From positions 434,001 through 498,000 of the forward strand of contig NZ_JAAORM010000002.1 of NCBI RefSeq assembly GCF_017695965.1: a DNA stretch of 64,000 nucleotides. Direction: 5' to 3'. The notes below the pieces were generated by a model. That model made no database searches, was not told where the DNA came from, and was given only the letters and a program-made list of their open reading frames with translations. Positions within the stretch are counted from its first letter, which is position 1. The number at the start of each line of letters is the position of its first letter. This DNA comes from Prochlorococcus marinus CUG1416 (lineage in GTDB: Bacteria; Cyanobacteriota; Cyanobacteriia; PCC-6307; Cyanobiaceae). A program made the translations under genes and the position numbers. Below are positions 27,506 to 37,322 of this stretch, one piece after another.

Positions 27506-27617
27506 ACGAAAAAAAATAATACTGTATTTAAAAGCTACATCTTTTTTGCTTATAAAAGTGCATTTCTTAAAATAATAGTTAATATCGAAATATGTTTTTC
27601 AAATTCATCTATATCTA

Positions 27618-28331
27618 TTGGAACAAAACAAAGAAATAAATCAATTTGATATACAGCTAGCCAAAAGAACCCATTTAAATAATTCAAACTCAATATTATT
27701 AAAAAAATTTTTAATATTTGCTCCATTTCTTTTACTTCTTTTTTCTTCAGTTGCATTGAGATTTATTAGAAATATAGAAATAGACCCTATAGTTAATCTA
27801 AATTCCAAGTTTGAGAGGAATCACGGCCATAGAATTTTGGGCCATCTACCATATAACGAAATTCCTAAAGAGAAACTAGTTTTAATTGAGCCTAATATTG
27901 AAGTACACATTGATATGCGTGATTCTCTATTAAATATGAGAGAAGAAGCAAAAAAGGATGGTATATATTTAGTCTTCTTGAGTGGTTATAGATCAATAAA
28001 TTTGCAAAACAATATCTTTTATTCTTTAAAATCTATTAGAAATCAAGAAGCTGCAGAAAGAGCTAGAGTTTCAGCACCTCCAGGATATTCTGAACATAGT
28101 ACTGGTTTCGCAATTGATATTGGTGATGCGACTCAAAGAGGAACTGACTTTGAGAGCGAATTTGAGAATACTGATGCTTTTAGATGGTTAAAAAAGAATG
28201 CAGCTAAGTTTCACTTTAAGTTATCTTTTAACAAAAATAATAAATATATAGATTATGAACCCTGGCATTGGCGATATGAGGGCTCAATTGAAGCTTTAAA
28301 AGTTTTTGAAACTTCAAACAGAGAATTATAA
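27618..28331 (+). CDS. VanY-like D-alanyl-D-alanine carboxypeptidase (M15B)
   Basis: The 237-residue protein starts with TTG. It has an N-terminal membrane anchor or uncleaved signal (about 31-49, FLIFAPFLLLLFSSVALRF) and a periplasmic M15 domain: SGYRSINLQNNIFY, the zinc motif SEHSTGFAIDIGDATQRGTD and the catalytic EPWHWRYEG. VanY-type enzymes trim the terminal D-Ala from peptidoglycan stem peptides. With the VanX-like gene about 6 kb upstream, it could form a D-Ala recovery route. Confidence 0.88.
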   Translation: MEQNKEINQFDIQLAKRTHLNNSNSILLKKFLIFAPFLLLLFSSVALRFIRNIEIDPIVNLNSKFERNHGHRILGHLPYNEIPKEKLVLIEPNIEVHIDMRDSLLNMREEAKKDGIYLVFLSGYRSINLQNNIFYSLKSIRNQEAAERARVSAPPGYSEHSTGFAIDIGDATQRGTDFESEFENTDAFRWLKKNAAKFHFKLSFNKNNKYIDYEPWHWRYEGSIEALKVFETSNREL

Positions 28332-28461
28332 ATCTAATTTTATTAATTAAATTATTCAATATGATTATATTTTTCAAAGTCTTAAAGTGAAAATTGTCAT
28401 AATAAGCATTCTTTGAGTTAGCCTTAATAAAGTCAATCTAAAATTTATATAAATTTCATAA

Positions 28462-30255
28462 ATGTCATCTTCGATAAAAGAAATTAGAAATGTTGCAATT
28501 ATCGCCCATGTAGATCATGGGAAGACAACTCTTGTGGATGCATTGTTATCTCAATCAGGAATATTTAGAGACAATGAAGTTATTCCTACATGTGTAATGG
28601 ATTCAAATGATCTTGAAAGAGAAAGAGGAATAACAATACTCTCAAAAAATACTGCAGTTAACTATAAAGATACCAGAATTAATATTATAGATACACCTGG
28701 ACATGCTGATTTTGGAGGAGAAGTCGAGAGGGTTTTAGGAATGGTTGATGGTTGTTTGCTTATTGTTGATGCAAATGAGGGGCCAATGCCACAAACAAGA
28801 TTTGTTTTGAAAAAAGCATTAGAAAAAGGACTTAGGCCTATAGTTTTTGTAAATAAAATTGATAGGCCAAGAGTAGTTCCAGAAATAGCAGTTGATAAGG
28901 TCCTTGATTTGTTTTTAGAATTAGGAGCTGACGATGATCAATGTGATTTCCCTTATCTTTTTGGGAGCGGCCTATCTGGTTTCGCAAAAGAAGAGATGGA
29001 ATCCAATAGTGACAATATGATGCCTCTTTTTGAAGCTATTATTAGACATGTTCCACCTCCAGTAGGTGACTCGAATAAGCCTCTTCAGCTACAAATAACT
29101 ACCTTGGATTATTCTGATTTCTTAGGCAGAATTGTGATTGGAAAAATTCATAATGGAACTATAAAAAATGGACAACAAGCCAGTTTAATTAAAGAAAATG
29201 GAAAAACTATTAAAGGTAAGGTTAGTAAACTATTAGGATTCGAAGGATTACAAAGAATTGATATAAATGAAGCATTCGCAGGGGATATTGTTGCTGTTTC
29301 TGGCTTCGATGACGTCAATATTGGTGAGACCATAGCATGTCCAGATTCTCCTCATCCTCTTCCATTAATCAAGGTTGATGAACCCACCTTAAATATGACT
29401 TTTGTTGTCAATGATTCCCCATTTGCTGGAAAAGAAGGGAAGTTTGTTACTAGTAGACAATTGAAAAATAGATTAGAGAGGGAACTTTTAACAAATGTCG
29501 CCCTAAGGGTCGAAGAAACTGATTCTCCTGATAGGTTTTCAGTTTCAGGAAGAGGAGAATTACATTTAGGGATTTTGATTGAAACTATGAGAAGAGAGGG
29601 TTTTGAGTTTCAAATTTCGCAACCTCAAGTAATTTTTAGAGAAATTGATAATGTTGAATGTGAGCCTATAGAGACTTTGGTTTTAGATGTCCCTGAAGTA
29701 TCTGTTGGCCCATGTATAGAGAAACTTGGATCGAGAAAGGCAGAGATGAAAAATATGCAGACAAGTTCAGATGGGAGAACTCAATTAGAATTTCTTGTGC
29801 CATCAAGAGGATTAATTGGATTCCGTGGTGAATTTGTTCGAATAACGAGGGGTGAAGGTATTATGAGTCACTCTTTTTATGAATATAAACCTAAAACAGG
29901 AGATTTTGAAACCAGGAGAAATGGAGTTCTTATTGCTTTTGAGGAAGGTGTGGCTACATTTTATGCCTTAAAGAATGCTGAAGATAGGGGAGTTTATTTT
30001 ATTAAACCTGGAGTTAAAGTTTATAAGGGAATGATTATTGGAGAGAATAATCGACCACAAGATCTTGAGTTGAATATATGTAAAACTAAGCAGTTGACTA
30101 ATATGAGGTCTGCAGGGGCAGAAGAACTTGATACTTTGCAGTCACCTGTTGATATTACCCTTGAAAGAGCACTCGAATATATTGGCCCAGATGAAATGCT
30201 AGAGGTGACACCTGATTCAATAAGAATGAGAAAAATAAATAAGAAGAAGAAATAA
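28462..30255 (+). CDS. typA: translational GTPase TypA/BipA
   Basis: The 597-residue GTPase has G1 AHVDHGKT (15-22), the switch I region RERGITILSKNTA, G3 DTPGHADFGGE and G4 NKID, followed by EF-G-like domains and the BipA C-terminal domain (SAGAEELDTLQSPVDITLE). BipA acts on the 70S ribosome during stress and in large-subunit assembly. The 130 bp upstream are AT-rich with no obvious structured element. Confidence 0.96.
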   Translation: MSSSIKEIRNVAIIAHVDHGKTTLVDALLSQSGIFRDNEVIPTCVMDSNDLERERGITILSKNTAVNYKDTRINIIDTPGHADFGGEVERVLGMVDGCLLIVDANEGPMPQTRFVLKKALEKGLRPIVFVNKIDRPRVVPEIAVDKVLDLFLELGADDDQCDFPYLFGSGLSGFAKEEMESNSDNMMPLFEAIIRHVPPPVGDSNKPLQLQITTLDYSDFLGRIVIGKIHNGTIKNGQQASLIKENGKTIKGKVSKLLGFEGLQRIDINEAFAGDIVAVSGFDDVNIGETIACPDSPHPLPLIKVDEPTLNMTFVVNDSPFAGKEGKFVTSRQLKNRLERELLTNVALRVEETDSPDRFSVSGRGELHLGILIETMRREGFEFQISQPQVIFREIDNVECEPIETLVLDVPEVSVGPCIEKLGSRKAEMKNMQTSSDGRTQLEFLVPSRGLIGFRGEFVRITRGEGIMSHSFYEYKPKTGDFETRRNGVLIAFEEGVATFYALKNAEDRGVYFIKPGVKVYKGMIIGENNRPQDLELNICKTKQLTNMRSAGAEELDTLQSPVDITLERALEYIGPDEMLEVTPDSIRMRKINKKKK

Positions 30256-30269
30256 TAATAATTAATTTC

Positions 30270-30638
30270 ATGGATGAAGAAAGTACAATAGATTTTAAAG
30301 ATTCACTTTTTATTGCTTTAAATCTTTTTAATAATCATGAATGGTATGAGGCTCATGATGCTTTTGAAGAAATTTGGAATTTTGTTGATGGTGACGAAAG
30401 ACAAGTCATACAGGGGATTTTACAAGTAGCCGTCTCACAGTTTCACCTAAGTAAGGGTAATTTAAATGGAGCTACTATTTTGCTTGGAGAAGGTTTAGGT
30501 AGAATAAAAACTAGAACCAATATTAATTTAGGTATTGATCTTGAATCCTTCTGCAGATGTTTGGAAGATTTATTAAGGAAATTACAATATAAGGAAATTT
30601 TAAACGATAATGACAAGCCTTATTTGAAAACTCTTTGA
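30270..30638 (+). CDS. DUF309 protein
   Basis: The 122-residue all-helical protein has the DUF309 signature NHEWYEAHDAFEEIW followed by QGILQVAVSQFHLSKGN, with conserved His, Glu and Trp residues that may bind a metal or ligand. Function is not established. It starts 14 bp after typA, and its stop overlaps the start of a 30-residue ORF (TGATG), so it probably belongs to a short operon with lptB. Confidence 0.88.
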   Translation: MDEESTIDFKDSLFIALNLFNNHEWYEAHDAFEEIWNFVDGDERQVIQGILQVAVSQFHLSKGNLNGATILLGEGLGRIKTRTNINLGIDLESFCRCLEDLLRKLQYKEILNDNDKPYLKTL

Positions 30639-30730
30639 TGAATATGAGTATATCTTTCAATCTAATTAAAAGTTTGTTTTTTATTTCATTTTTCTTTCAA
30701 GAAAATAAAATAACTAATCGTTCTAAATGA
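30638..30730 (+). CDS. 30-aa ORF coupled to DUF309 and lptB
   Basis: The ATG overlaps the DUF309 stop (TGATG), and the TGA overlaps the lptB start (ATGA). The peptide MNMSISFNLIKSLFFISFFF is signal-peptide-like, followed by QENKITNRSK. Overlaps at both ends favour real translation. In bacteria the gene before lptB is often an LptA/LptC-like LPS transport protein, so this could be a truncated remnant kept for coupling. That idea is inference; no homology is visible in 30 residues. Confidence 0.45.
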   Translation: MNMSISFNLIKSLFFISFFFQENKITNRSK

Positions 30731-31461
30731 AGATGAATTTAACAATTCAAAAGGTATCACTTTCAATTAAGGGAAGGTTAATAGTAAATGATGTATCCAT
30801 AACTGTAAATCCAGGAGAAGTTGTAGGTTTGATGGGACCGAACGGTGCAGGGAAAACTACCACTTTTAATCTTGCGGTTGGGAATATAAAACCTGATAAA
30901 GGTGAGGTTTTAATGAATGGTGAGAATATAACTAATCTTTCACTACCAATTAGATCAAGACTTGGTTTGGGTTATTTAACTCAGGAGTCGAGTATATTTA
31001 GAGATCTCACTGTTAAAGAGAATATAGATTTAGCTTTGCAGAATTCAACTTCTAGTCGAGCGGTAATTAGAAATAGAAGAGAACAACTAATTAATGAATT
31101 TAATTTGAATAATTTTGTAGACAATTATGGTTATCAACTTTCAGGAGGAGAGAGAAGGAGATGTGAGATAGCGAGAGCTTTAACAGTAGGTAGAAAAGGG
31201 CCTAAATATTTATTATTAGACGAACCTTTCGCTGGTATCGATCCTCTAGCGGTTACTGATTTAAAGAAACTAATTCTTAAATTAAGTAGTGACGGGGTAG
31301 GGATTCTTATTACAGACCATAATGTGAGGGAAACCCTTTTAATTACCAACAAGTCATATGTATTAAGTGAAGGACAAATTTTAGCTTACGGATCATCAAG
31401 TGAATTAGCAGATAATCCAATAGTGAAGAAGTATTATCTTGGAGATAATTTCAAACTTTGA
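30727..31461 (+). CDS. lptB: LPS export ABC transporter ATPase LptB
   Basis: The 244-residue ATPase has Walker A GPNGAGKTT, the LptB-type Q-loop LGYLTQESSIFRDLTVKENI, the signature LSGGERRRCEIARAL and Walker B LLLDEPFAGIDPLAV. LptB drives extraction of lipopolysaccharide from the inner membrane with LptF/G. No other lpt gene is in this window. The ATG at 30727 overlaps the preceding 30-residue ORF; a second Met at codon 3 is an alternative. Confidence 0.92.
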   Translation: MKMNLTIQKVSLSIKGRLIVNDVSITVNPGEVVGLMGPNGAGKTTTFNLAVGNIKPDKGEVLMNGENITNLSLPIRSRLGLGYLTQESSIFRDLTVKENIDLALQNSTSSRAVIRNRREQLINEFNLNNFVDNYGYQLSGGERRRCEIARALTVGRKGPKYLLLDEPFAGIDPLAVTDLKKLILKLSSDGVGILITDHNVRETLLITNKSYVLSEGQILAYGSSSELADNPIVKKYYLGDNFKL

Positions 31462-31574
31462 AATCCTTTTGCAAATTAAATTAAAACTTAATTATTAAAG
31501 ATTTACTCATATAAGAATGATTTAAATTATTATTTGGTTGATATTGACTATTAAAACTGAATTAATTTATAGAA

Positions 31575-32504
31575 ATGATACTAGATAATCTTTTTAAAAA
31601 TTTAATATATGACCCTGTTTCGGTATTAGGCATTTTAGTTTTTTATATATTATTAGTTAATTTACCAATATCTTTAGTTGCATTTTTCAAAAAAGAGTCT
31701 TCTTCTATTGTAAGACTACTTACCATTCTGGTTAATTTATTCATAACATTACAATTACTTTTTAGGTGGTCAATTTCTGGACACTTTCCTATTAGCAATT
31801 TGTATGAATCTCTTTATTTCCTTACTTGGGGGATCTCAATGGGACAACTTTTGATTGAGAGGGAATATCAATCTCCAATAATCCCATCAATAGCAATACC
31901 TATTGAGTTGCTGACTGTGGCTTTTGCTTGTTTTGTTTTGCCTGACGATTTGAAATTATCATCCAACTTGGTACCAGCTTTAAGATCTAGTTGGTTAGTA
32001 ATGCATGTTAGTGTCGTCATGCTTAGTTATGCAGCACTAATAATAGGTTCTTTACTTTCAGCTTCTGTTTTGTTTGTTAATAAAAATAAACCGCTTCAAA
32101 TTAGAAGTAGTTCTACAGGTATAGGAGGGTTCAAAATGTCTAAAAACTATTCTTTAAATGATTTAGTTAATCCTATTGAATTTTCTCATTCAGAAGAATT
32201 AGATACATTAAGTTATCGTTCTATATTAATTGGTTTTGTTCTTTTGACTCTCGGTTTGATTTCAGGAGCAGTTTGGGCTAATGAGGCATGGGGTACTTGG
32301 TGGAGTTGGGATCCAAAAGAAACATGGGCATTTATATCATGGTTGTTTTATGCCGCTTATCTGCATATGAGAATAAGTAAAGGTTGGCAAGGTAGAAGAC
32401 CAGCTTTATTGGCTTCAACCGGTTTCCTGGTGGTTTTAGTATGTTATTTAGGAGTTAATTTTTTAGGAATAGGTTTACATAGTTATGGCTGGATTTTTGG
32501 ATGA
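31575..32504 (+). CDS. ccsA: c-type cytochrome biogenesis protein CcsA
   Basis: The 309-residue polytopic protein has about eight membrane helices and the heme-handling motif WGTWWSWDPKETWAF near residues 240-255, with conserved His residues in flanking helices. With Ccs1/CcsB it forms the System II machinery that attaches heme to apocytochromes c (for example c6, cytochrome f and cM) on the lumenal side. Start is ATG. Confidence 0.93.
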   Translation: MILDNLFKNLIYDPVSVLGILVFYILLVNLPISLVAFFKKESSSIVRLLTILVNLFITLQLLFRWSISGHFPISNLYESLYFLTWGISMGQLLIEREYQSPIIPSIAIPIELLTVAFACFVLPDDLKLSSNLVPALRSSWLVMHVSVVMLSYAALIIGSLLSASVLFVNKNKPLQIRSSSTGIGGFKMSKNYSLNDLVNPIEFSHSEELDTLSYRSILIGFVLLTLGLISGAVWANEAWGTWWSWDPKETWAFISWLFYAAYLHMRISKGWQGRRPALLASTGFLVVLVCYLGVNFLGIGLHSYGWIFG

Positions 32505-32525
32505 TTAGATAGTATTCCAGATTAT

Positions 32526-33284
32526 TTATTGAGGTTCTGAAAGCACCTTTCCATCTTGTGCTTCTTTCGCAACTTTTCTCAAGTCATCACACCCCTCTTT
32601 TAAAGTTTGATAGGCAAACATCCCGCTGCCTGCAATAAAACAATTAGCACCGGCATCGGCACATTGTGAAATAGTCCAATTTGCTTTTATGCCCCCATCA
32701 ACTTCAATGTCGACATTTAAGCTTTTTTCGATAATATAGTTTCTTATCTTTCTGATTTTATTAAGCATTGTCGGTATGTAAGCTTGTCCACCAAAGCCTG
32801 GATTAACTGTCATAACCAAAACATGATCAACCATATCCATAATGTTTTCAATCATCTCAAATGGAGTATGAGGATTTAATGCAACGGAAGGAGATCCTCC
32901 TAGGTCTCTTATTCTTCCAAGAATTCTATGTAGATGAATATTTGCTTCGGCATGAGCTATTACTACTCCTGGTTCACCATTAGCTCCTTTTGTAGCGTTT
33001 ACGTAAGATTCAAGCATGGTTTCACAATTATATTGGCTCACCATTAATTGAGTTTCGAAAGGGACATTGCAATATTTCCTGCATGCAGTAATCATCTCAG
33101 GACCAAAAGTAAGATTTGGTACGAAATTTCCATCCATTACATCAAATTGAATTCTATCTACTCCAGCATCCTCTAGCTCTTTAACACATGCCCCCATATT
33201 TGCCCAATCTGCTGGTAAAACAGAAGGAATTATTTGAATTGGTCTATTAACACCAGCTAAATTTGTTTGATTTGACTCAGTCAT
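32526..33284 (-). CDS. rpe: ribulose-phosphate 3-epimerase
   Basis: The 252-residue TIM-barrel enzyme has MDGNFVPNLTFGPEMI, VNPGFGGQAYIP and the phosphate-binding DGGIKANW. It interconverts ribulose-5-phosphate and xylulose-5-phosphate in the Calvin cycle and the oxidative pentose-phosphate pathway, linking prk, gnd and glpX also in this window. It is divergent from glpX and convergent with ccsA. Confidence 0.95.
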   Translation of the reverse strand: MTESNQTNLAGVNRPIQIIPSVLPADWANMGACVKELEDAGVDRIQFDVMDGNFVPNLTFGPEMITACRKYCNVPFETQLMVSQYNCETMLESYVNATKGANGEPGVVIAHAEANIHLHRILGRIRDLGGSPSVALNPHTPFEMIENIMDMVDHVLVMTVNPGFGGQAYIPTMLNKIRKIRNYIIEKSLNVDIEVDGGIKANWTISQCADAGANCFIAGSGMFAYQTLKEGCDDLRKVAKEAQDGKVLSEPQ

Positions 33285-33402
33285 TTAATTTTTAAAAATA
33301 TTTAATAAAGATACTATATTTAGTTGTTTATTCCTAATTTCAAGTCACGGCCTGATAAAGTAACAGCTGTAAAGAGTTAAAAAAGCTTATTAGCGTAATA
33401 AT

Positions 33403-33430
33403 TCTCATAAAAAATAAATTTTTTATGAGA
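33403..33430. repeat. 12-bp perfect inverted repeat upstream of glpX
   Basis: Arms TCTCATAAAAAA (33403-33414) and TTTTTTATGAGA (33419-33430) are perfect complements around a 4-nt loop. The repeat ends 1 bp before a TATACT hexamer and spans the place of its -35 box, so it may be an operator; the all-A/T core could also help melting. Confidence 0.5.
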
Positions 33431-33431
33431 T

Positions 33432-33437
33432 TATACT
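33432..33437 (+). promoter_or_regulatory. candidate -10 box of glpX
   Basis: TATACT matches the -10 consensus at five of six positions and lies about 37 bp upstream of the GTG start of glpX, directly downstream of the inverted repeat. Confidence 0.35.
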
Positions 33438-33473
33438 TAAAACCTTTTAGAAAATCCTTAAAAAATTTTAATT

Positions 33474-34475
33474 GTGAATCAAACTTTAATTCAAGAAATT
33501 CTCGAAGTTGTTGAGCAAGCAGCAATTGCTTCAGCAAAACTTACAGGACTTGGTCAAAAAGATGAAGCTGATGCTGCGGCTGTCGAAGCAATGAGATTGC
33601 GAATGGGCAAAATAGAAATGAAAGGGAAAATTGTTATTGGAGAAGGCGAAAGAGATGAAGCACCTATGCTTTATATCGGTGAAGAGGTAGGAAGTGGAAG
33701 TGGACCAGGAGTTGACTTTGCAGTAGATCCTTGTGAAGGAACTAATCTATGTGCAAATAATCAAAGAGGATCTATGGCGGTTTTAGCTGCTTCTGATACC
33801 GGCGGGCTTTTTAATGCGCCTGATTTTTATATGAACAAATTAGCTGCTCCTCCTGCAGCGAAAGGGAAAGTAGATATTAGAAATTCGGCTACTGAAAACT
33901 TGAAGATACTTAGTGATTGTCTAGGTCTTTCTATTGATGAACTTACTGTCGTTGTTATGGATAGAACTAGGCATAAGGATTTAATTAAAGAGATTCGTGG
34001 GTGTGGTGCAAAAGTACAACCAATTTCTGATGGTGATGTTCAAGCTGCTATTGCATGTGGTTTTGCCGGAACTGGGACACATTGCTTGATGGGTATAGGA
34101 GCAGCTCCAGAAGGTGTAATTTCAGCAGCAGCAATGAGAGCTTTAGGAGGACACTTTCAGGGACAATTAGTATATGATCCAGCAATTGCACAAACATCTG
34201 AATGGGCTGATTACACAAAAGAAGGAAATATTAAACGTCTTAATGAAATGGGAATAACAGATATAGATAAAATATATGAGGCTAATGAACTTGCATCAGG
34301 AGAAAACGTTGTGTTCGCTGGTAGTGGAATAACTGATGGATTATTATTTGACGGAGTTAAATTTGAAAGGGATTGTGTTAGAACAAGTAGCCTTGTTATT
34401 AGTACATTGGATAGTACTGCTCGATTTACAAATACTGTCCATATAAAAGATGGTGCAAAAAGTATCAGCCTTTAA
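33474..34475 (+). CDS. glpX: class II fructose-1,6-/sedoheptulose-1,7-bisphosphatase
   Basis: The 333-residue GlpX-type phosphatase starts with [23 protein letters not shown] and [20 protein letters not shown] carry the metal ligands (Glu, Asp, Asp, Glu) of this family. In cyanobacteria this dual enzyme hydrolyses FBP and SBP and is essential for the Calvin cycle. hemA follows by 18 bp. Confidence 0.95.
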   Translation: MNQTLIQEILEVVEQAAIASAKLTGLGQKDEADAAAVEAMRLRMGKIEMKGKIVIGEGERDEAPMLYIGEEVGSGSGPGVDFAVDPCEGTNLCANNQRGSMAVLAASDTGGLFNAPDFYMNKLAAPPAAKGKVDIRNSATENLKILSDCLGLSIDELTVVVMDRTRHKDLIKEIRGCGAKVQPISDGDVQAAIACGFAGTGTHCLMGIGAAPEGVISAAAMRALGGHFQGQLVYDPAIAQTSEWADYTKEGNIKRLNEMGITDIDKIYEANELASGENVVFAGSGITDGLLFDGVKFERDCVRTSSLVISTLDSTARFTNTVHIKDGAKSISL

Positions 34476-34493
34476 AAATTTACATTTGATTTT

Positions 34494-35804
34494 ATGCATA
34501 TTGTTGTCGTCGGACTAAGTCATCGCACGGCACCTGTCGAAGTGCGTGAGAAGTTAAGTATTCCTGACCAATCCATAACAGAATCATTGAAAGCCTTAAA
34601 GGCTTTCAATGATGTATTAGAGGTGTCAATTTTAAGTACTTGTAATAGGCTAGAAATATATGCGCTTGTAAAAGATAAAAATACTGGAATTTCATCAATT
34701 AAAGAATTTATTGTAAATTATTCTGGAATTATTTTTGAGGATTTAAATCCGCATCTTTTTTGCTTTAGACAAGAAGATGCAGTGTTGCATTTAATGAAAG
34801 TTTCGGCAGGACTCGATAGTCTCGTTTTAGGTGAAGGACAAATCCTTTCGCAGGTAAAAAAAATGATGAGATTAGGTCAAGAGAATCAATCTACTGGACC
34901 TATTCTTAATAGATTGTTAACTCAATCAGTTAGTACAGGTAAAAAAGTTAGATCAGAAACAAATTTAGGAACTGGAGCTGTATCAATAAGTTCAGCAGCT
35001 GTAGAACTTGCTCAATTAAAAATTGGACAAGAAAAAGGGTTTGATACTCTTGTAAGTTTGTCATCAGAAAAGGTTCTTGTAGTTGGCGCTGGACGAATGA
35101 GTAGGCTTTTAATTACTCATTTAAAATCAAAAGGATGTCACAAACTTATTCTTGTTAATAGAAATATTGATAGAGCATTAAATCTTGCGGGAGACTTCCC
35201 TGACTTGGAAATTGTTTGTAGAGGTTTAAACGAATTAGATGAAAATATATCAATATCTTCTCTTGTTTTTACAAGTACAGCAACTGAAGAACCAATAATT
35301 AATCTCGCTAAAATTGAAAAATTAAATTTGAATAATAAACTTAAATTTATTGATATTGGGGTACCGAGAAATATTTCCAATGATGTTAAACAACATCAAT
35401 TTGTAAAATCATTTGATGTAGATGACTTACAAGAGGTCGTGTCAAGAAATCAAGAATTTAGACAGAAAATTGCAAAGGAAGCAGAATCTTTAGTAGAAGA
35501 AGAAAGAATTATTTTTCTAGAATGGTGGGCAAGTTTAGAGGCGGTTCCAGTAATTAATAAACTTAGATCAGATTTAGAGTTAATTAGAAAAGAGGAATTG
35601 CAAAAAGCACTTAGTAGAATGGGACCAGATTTTTCTGCTCGAGAAAGAAAAGTTGTGGAAGCTCTTACCAAAGGAATTATTAATAAAATTCTTCATACGC
35701 CTGTTACTAAGTTGAGAAGTCCTCAATCAAGAGAAGAAAGACAAGCTTCTTTAAAAATTGTTGAAAAATTGTTTTCTTTGGTAGAAGAGGATAAAAATTC
35801 TTAA
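34494..35804 (+). CDS. hemA: glutamyl-tRNA reductase
   Basis: The 436-residue enzyme has GLSHRTAPVEVREKLS, the catalytic cysteine in LSTCNRLEIYALV, the SAGLDSLVLGEGQILSQVK region, the NADPH-binding GAGRMSRLL and the C-terminal dimerisation domain. It makes glutamate-1-semialdehyde, the first committed step towards heme, chlorophyll and bilins. Codons 30-40 contain an unusual near-perfect 31-nt palindrome (see repeat at 34583). Confidence 0.96.
   Translation: MHIVVVGLSHRTAPVEVREKLSIPDQSITESLKALKAFNDVLEVSILSTCNRLEIYALVKDKNTGISSIKEFIVNYSGIIFEDLNPHLFCFRQEDAVLHLMKVSAGLDSLVLGEGQILSQVKKMMRLGQENQSTGPILNRLLTQSVSTGKKVRSETNLGTGAVSISSAAVELAQLKIGQEKGFDTLVSLSSEKVLVVGAGRMSRLLITHLKSKGCHKLILVNRNIDRALNLAGDFPDLEIVCRGLNELDENISISSLVFTSTATEEPIINLAKIEKLNLNNKLKFIDIGVPRNISNDVKQHQFVKSFDVDDLQEVVSRNQEFRQKIAKEAESLVEEERIIFLEWWASLEAVPVINKLRSDLELIRKEELQKALSRMGPDFSARERKVVEALTKGIINKILHTPVTKLRSPQSREERQASLKIVEKLFSLVEEDKNS
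34583..34613. repeat. 31-nt near-perfect palindrome inside hemA
   Basis: Arms ATCATTGAAAGCCTT (34583-34597) and AAGGCTTTCAATGAT (34599-34613) are exact complements around one central A. In the mRNA this gives a 14-bp stem with a 3-nt loop. It encodes SLKALKAFND within HemA, about 90 nt after the start codon. Confidence 0.8.
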
Positions 35805-35932
35805 ATTTTCTGAATTTATATTAAGTTTTTCAAGTAATTTATCGAAATACCTTTGTAAACTGACCATTCCTATTTCTAAATCTACCCATAATCAGTTACT
35901 TTAAATAGTTGTATCTACCTCCATTAGATTGA

Positions 35933-37228
35933 ATGAAGCGTGTGTTGGCAATCATCCTCGGAGGAGGAAAAGGTTCTAGACTTTACCCCTTAACAAAAAT
36001 GAGGGCGAAACCTGCTGTTCCACTGGCAGGCAAGTATCGTTTAATTGATATCCCAATTAGTAATTGTATTAATTCAGGTATTGAAAAAATGTACGTATTG
36101 ACTCAATTCAATAGTGCATCTCTAAATAGACATATAGGTAGAACCTATAATTTAAATGGCCCTTTTGGACAAGGATTTGTAGAGGTTTTAGCTGCTCAAC
36201 AAACGCCTGATAGTCCAAAGTGGTTTGAAGGTACTGCTGATGCTGTAAGAAAATACCAATGGTTATTTCAAGAATGGGATGTTGATGAATATTTAATATT
36301 GTCAGGTGATCAACTTTATAGAATGGACTACAGCTTATTTGTTCAACATCATAGAGATAATGGTTCAGATTTAACTGTTGCAGCTTTACCTGTTGATGAA
36401 GCTCAAGCAGAAGGTTTTGGCCTCATGAGAACAGATGATTTAGGAAATATAAAAGAATTCAGTGAAAAGCCCACTGGAGACAAGTTGAAGGCAATGGCTG
36501 TTGATACTTCAAAATTTGGATTAACTAAGGAATCAGCAGCAAAAAAAACGTATCTTGCCTCTATGGGCATTTACGTTTTTAGTAGAAATACTCTTTTTGA
36601 TCTTCTAAATAAATTTCCTAGTTATACAGATTTTGGTAAGGATATTATTCCTGAAGCTCTTAAAAGGGGTGATAATCTAAAAAGTTATGTTTTTGATGAT
36701 TATTGGGAAGATATCGGAACCATCGGAGCATTCTTTGAGTCAAATTTAGCATTAACAGAGCAACCAAAACCTCCATTTAGTTTTTATGATGAAAAATTTC
36801 CAATCTATACAAGACCAAGATTTCTACCCCCTTCTAAACTTGTAGATGCTCAAATTACTGATTCAATAGTTTGCGAAGGAACAATTTTGAAGTCATGCAG
36901 TATTTTGCATTGTGTTTTAGGTGTAAGAAGCAGGATTGAAAGTGATTCTGTCCTTGAGGACACTTTAGTAATGGGCGCCGATTTCTTTGAATCGCCCGAA
37001 GAAAGAATTGAATTAAGAAAAGGAGGTGGAACACCTCTTGGAGTAGGCGAGGGAACTACTGTAAAAAGAGCGATTCTTGATAAGAATACAAGGATAGGTG
37101 ATAATGTCGTGATTATTAATAAAGATCGAGTGGAAGAAGCTGATAAGCCAGAATTAGGTTTCTATATTAGAAATGGAATTGTTGTAGTAGTTAAAAATGC
37201 AACTATTGCAAACGGAACAGTAATTTAA
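35933..37228 (+). CDS. glgC: glucose-1-phosphate adenylyltransferase
   Basis: The 431-residue ADP-glucose pyrophosphorylase starts [20 protein letters not shown] and has the substrate loop [20 protein letters not shown], followed by a C-terminal left-handed beta-helix. It makes ADP-glucose, the committed step of glycogen synthesis, and in cyanobacteria is activated by 3-phosphoglycerate. The 128 bp between hemA and glgC are AT-rich, and I find no convincing regulator site there. Confidence 0.95.
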   Translation: MKRVLAIILGGGKGSRLYPLTKMRAKPAVPLAGKYRLIDIPISNCINSGIEKMYVLTQFNSASLNRHIGRTYNLNGPFGQGFVEVLAAQQTPDSPKWFEGTADAVRKYQWLFQEWDVDEYLILSGDQLYRMDYSLFVQHHRDNGSDLTVAALPVDEAQAEGFGLMRTDDLGNIKEFSEKPTGDKLKAMAVDTSKFGLTKESAAKKTYLASMGIYVFSRNTLFDLLNKFPSYTDFGKDIIPEALKRGDNLKSYVFDDYWEDIGTIGAFFESNLALTEQPKPPFSFYDEKFPIYTRPRFLPPSKLVDAQITDSIVCEGTILKSCSILHCVLGVRSRIESDSVLEDTLVMGADFFESPEERIELRKGGGTPLGVGEGTTVKRAILDKNTRIGDNVVIINKDRVEEADKPELGFYIRNGIVVVVKNATIANGTVI

Positions 37229-37322
37229 TTCTTTTCGATCATTTTTCGCTGACATAAGTATTTTTTTTGAGCAATTTTCTTGAGTTGTAGGCAAACTATA
37301 TTTATTGAGTTTTTTATTTTTT

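Noticed and set aside
27550..27756. 68-aa minus-strand ORF between chlP and the VanY-like gene
   Set aside because: It overlaps the start of the VanY-like gene, whose N-terminal membrane anchor explains the hydrophobic shadow.
35805..35932. Possible NtcA site (GTA-N8-TAC) upstream of glgC
   Set aside because: The nearest match has 11 rather than 8 intervening bases, and no other site fits.
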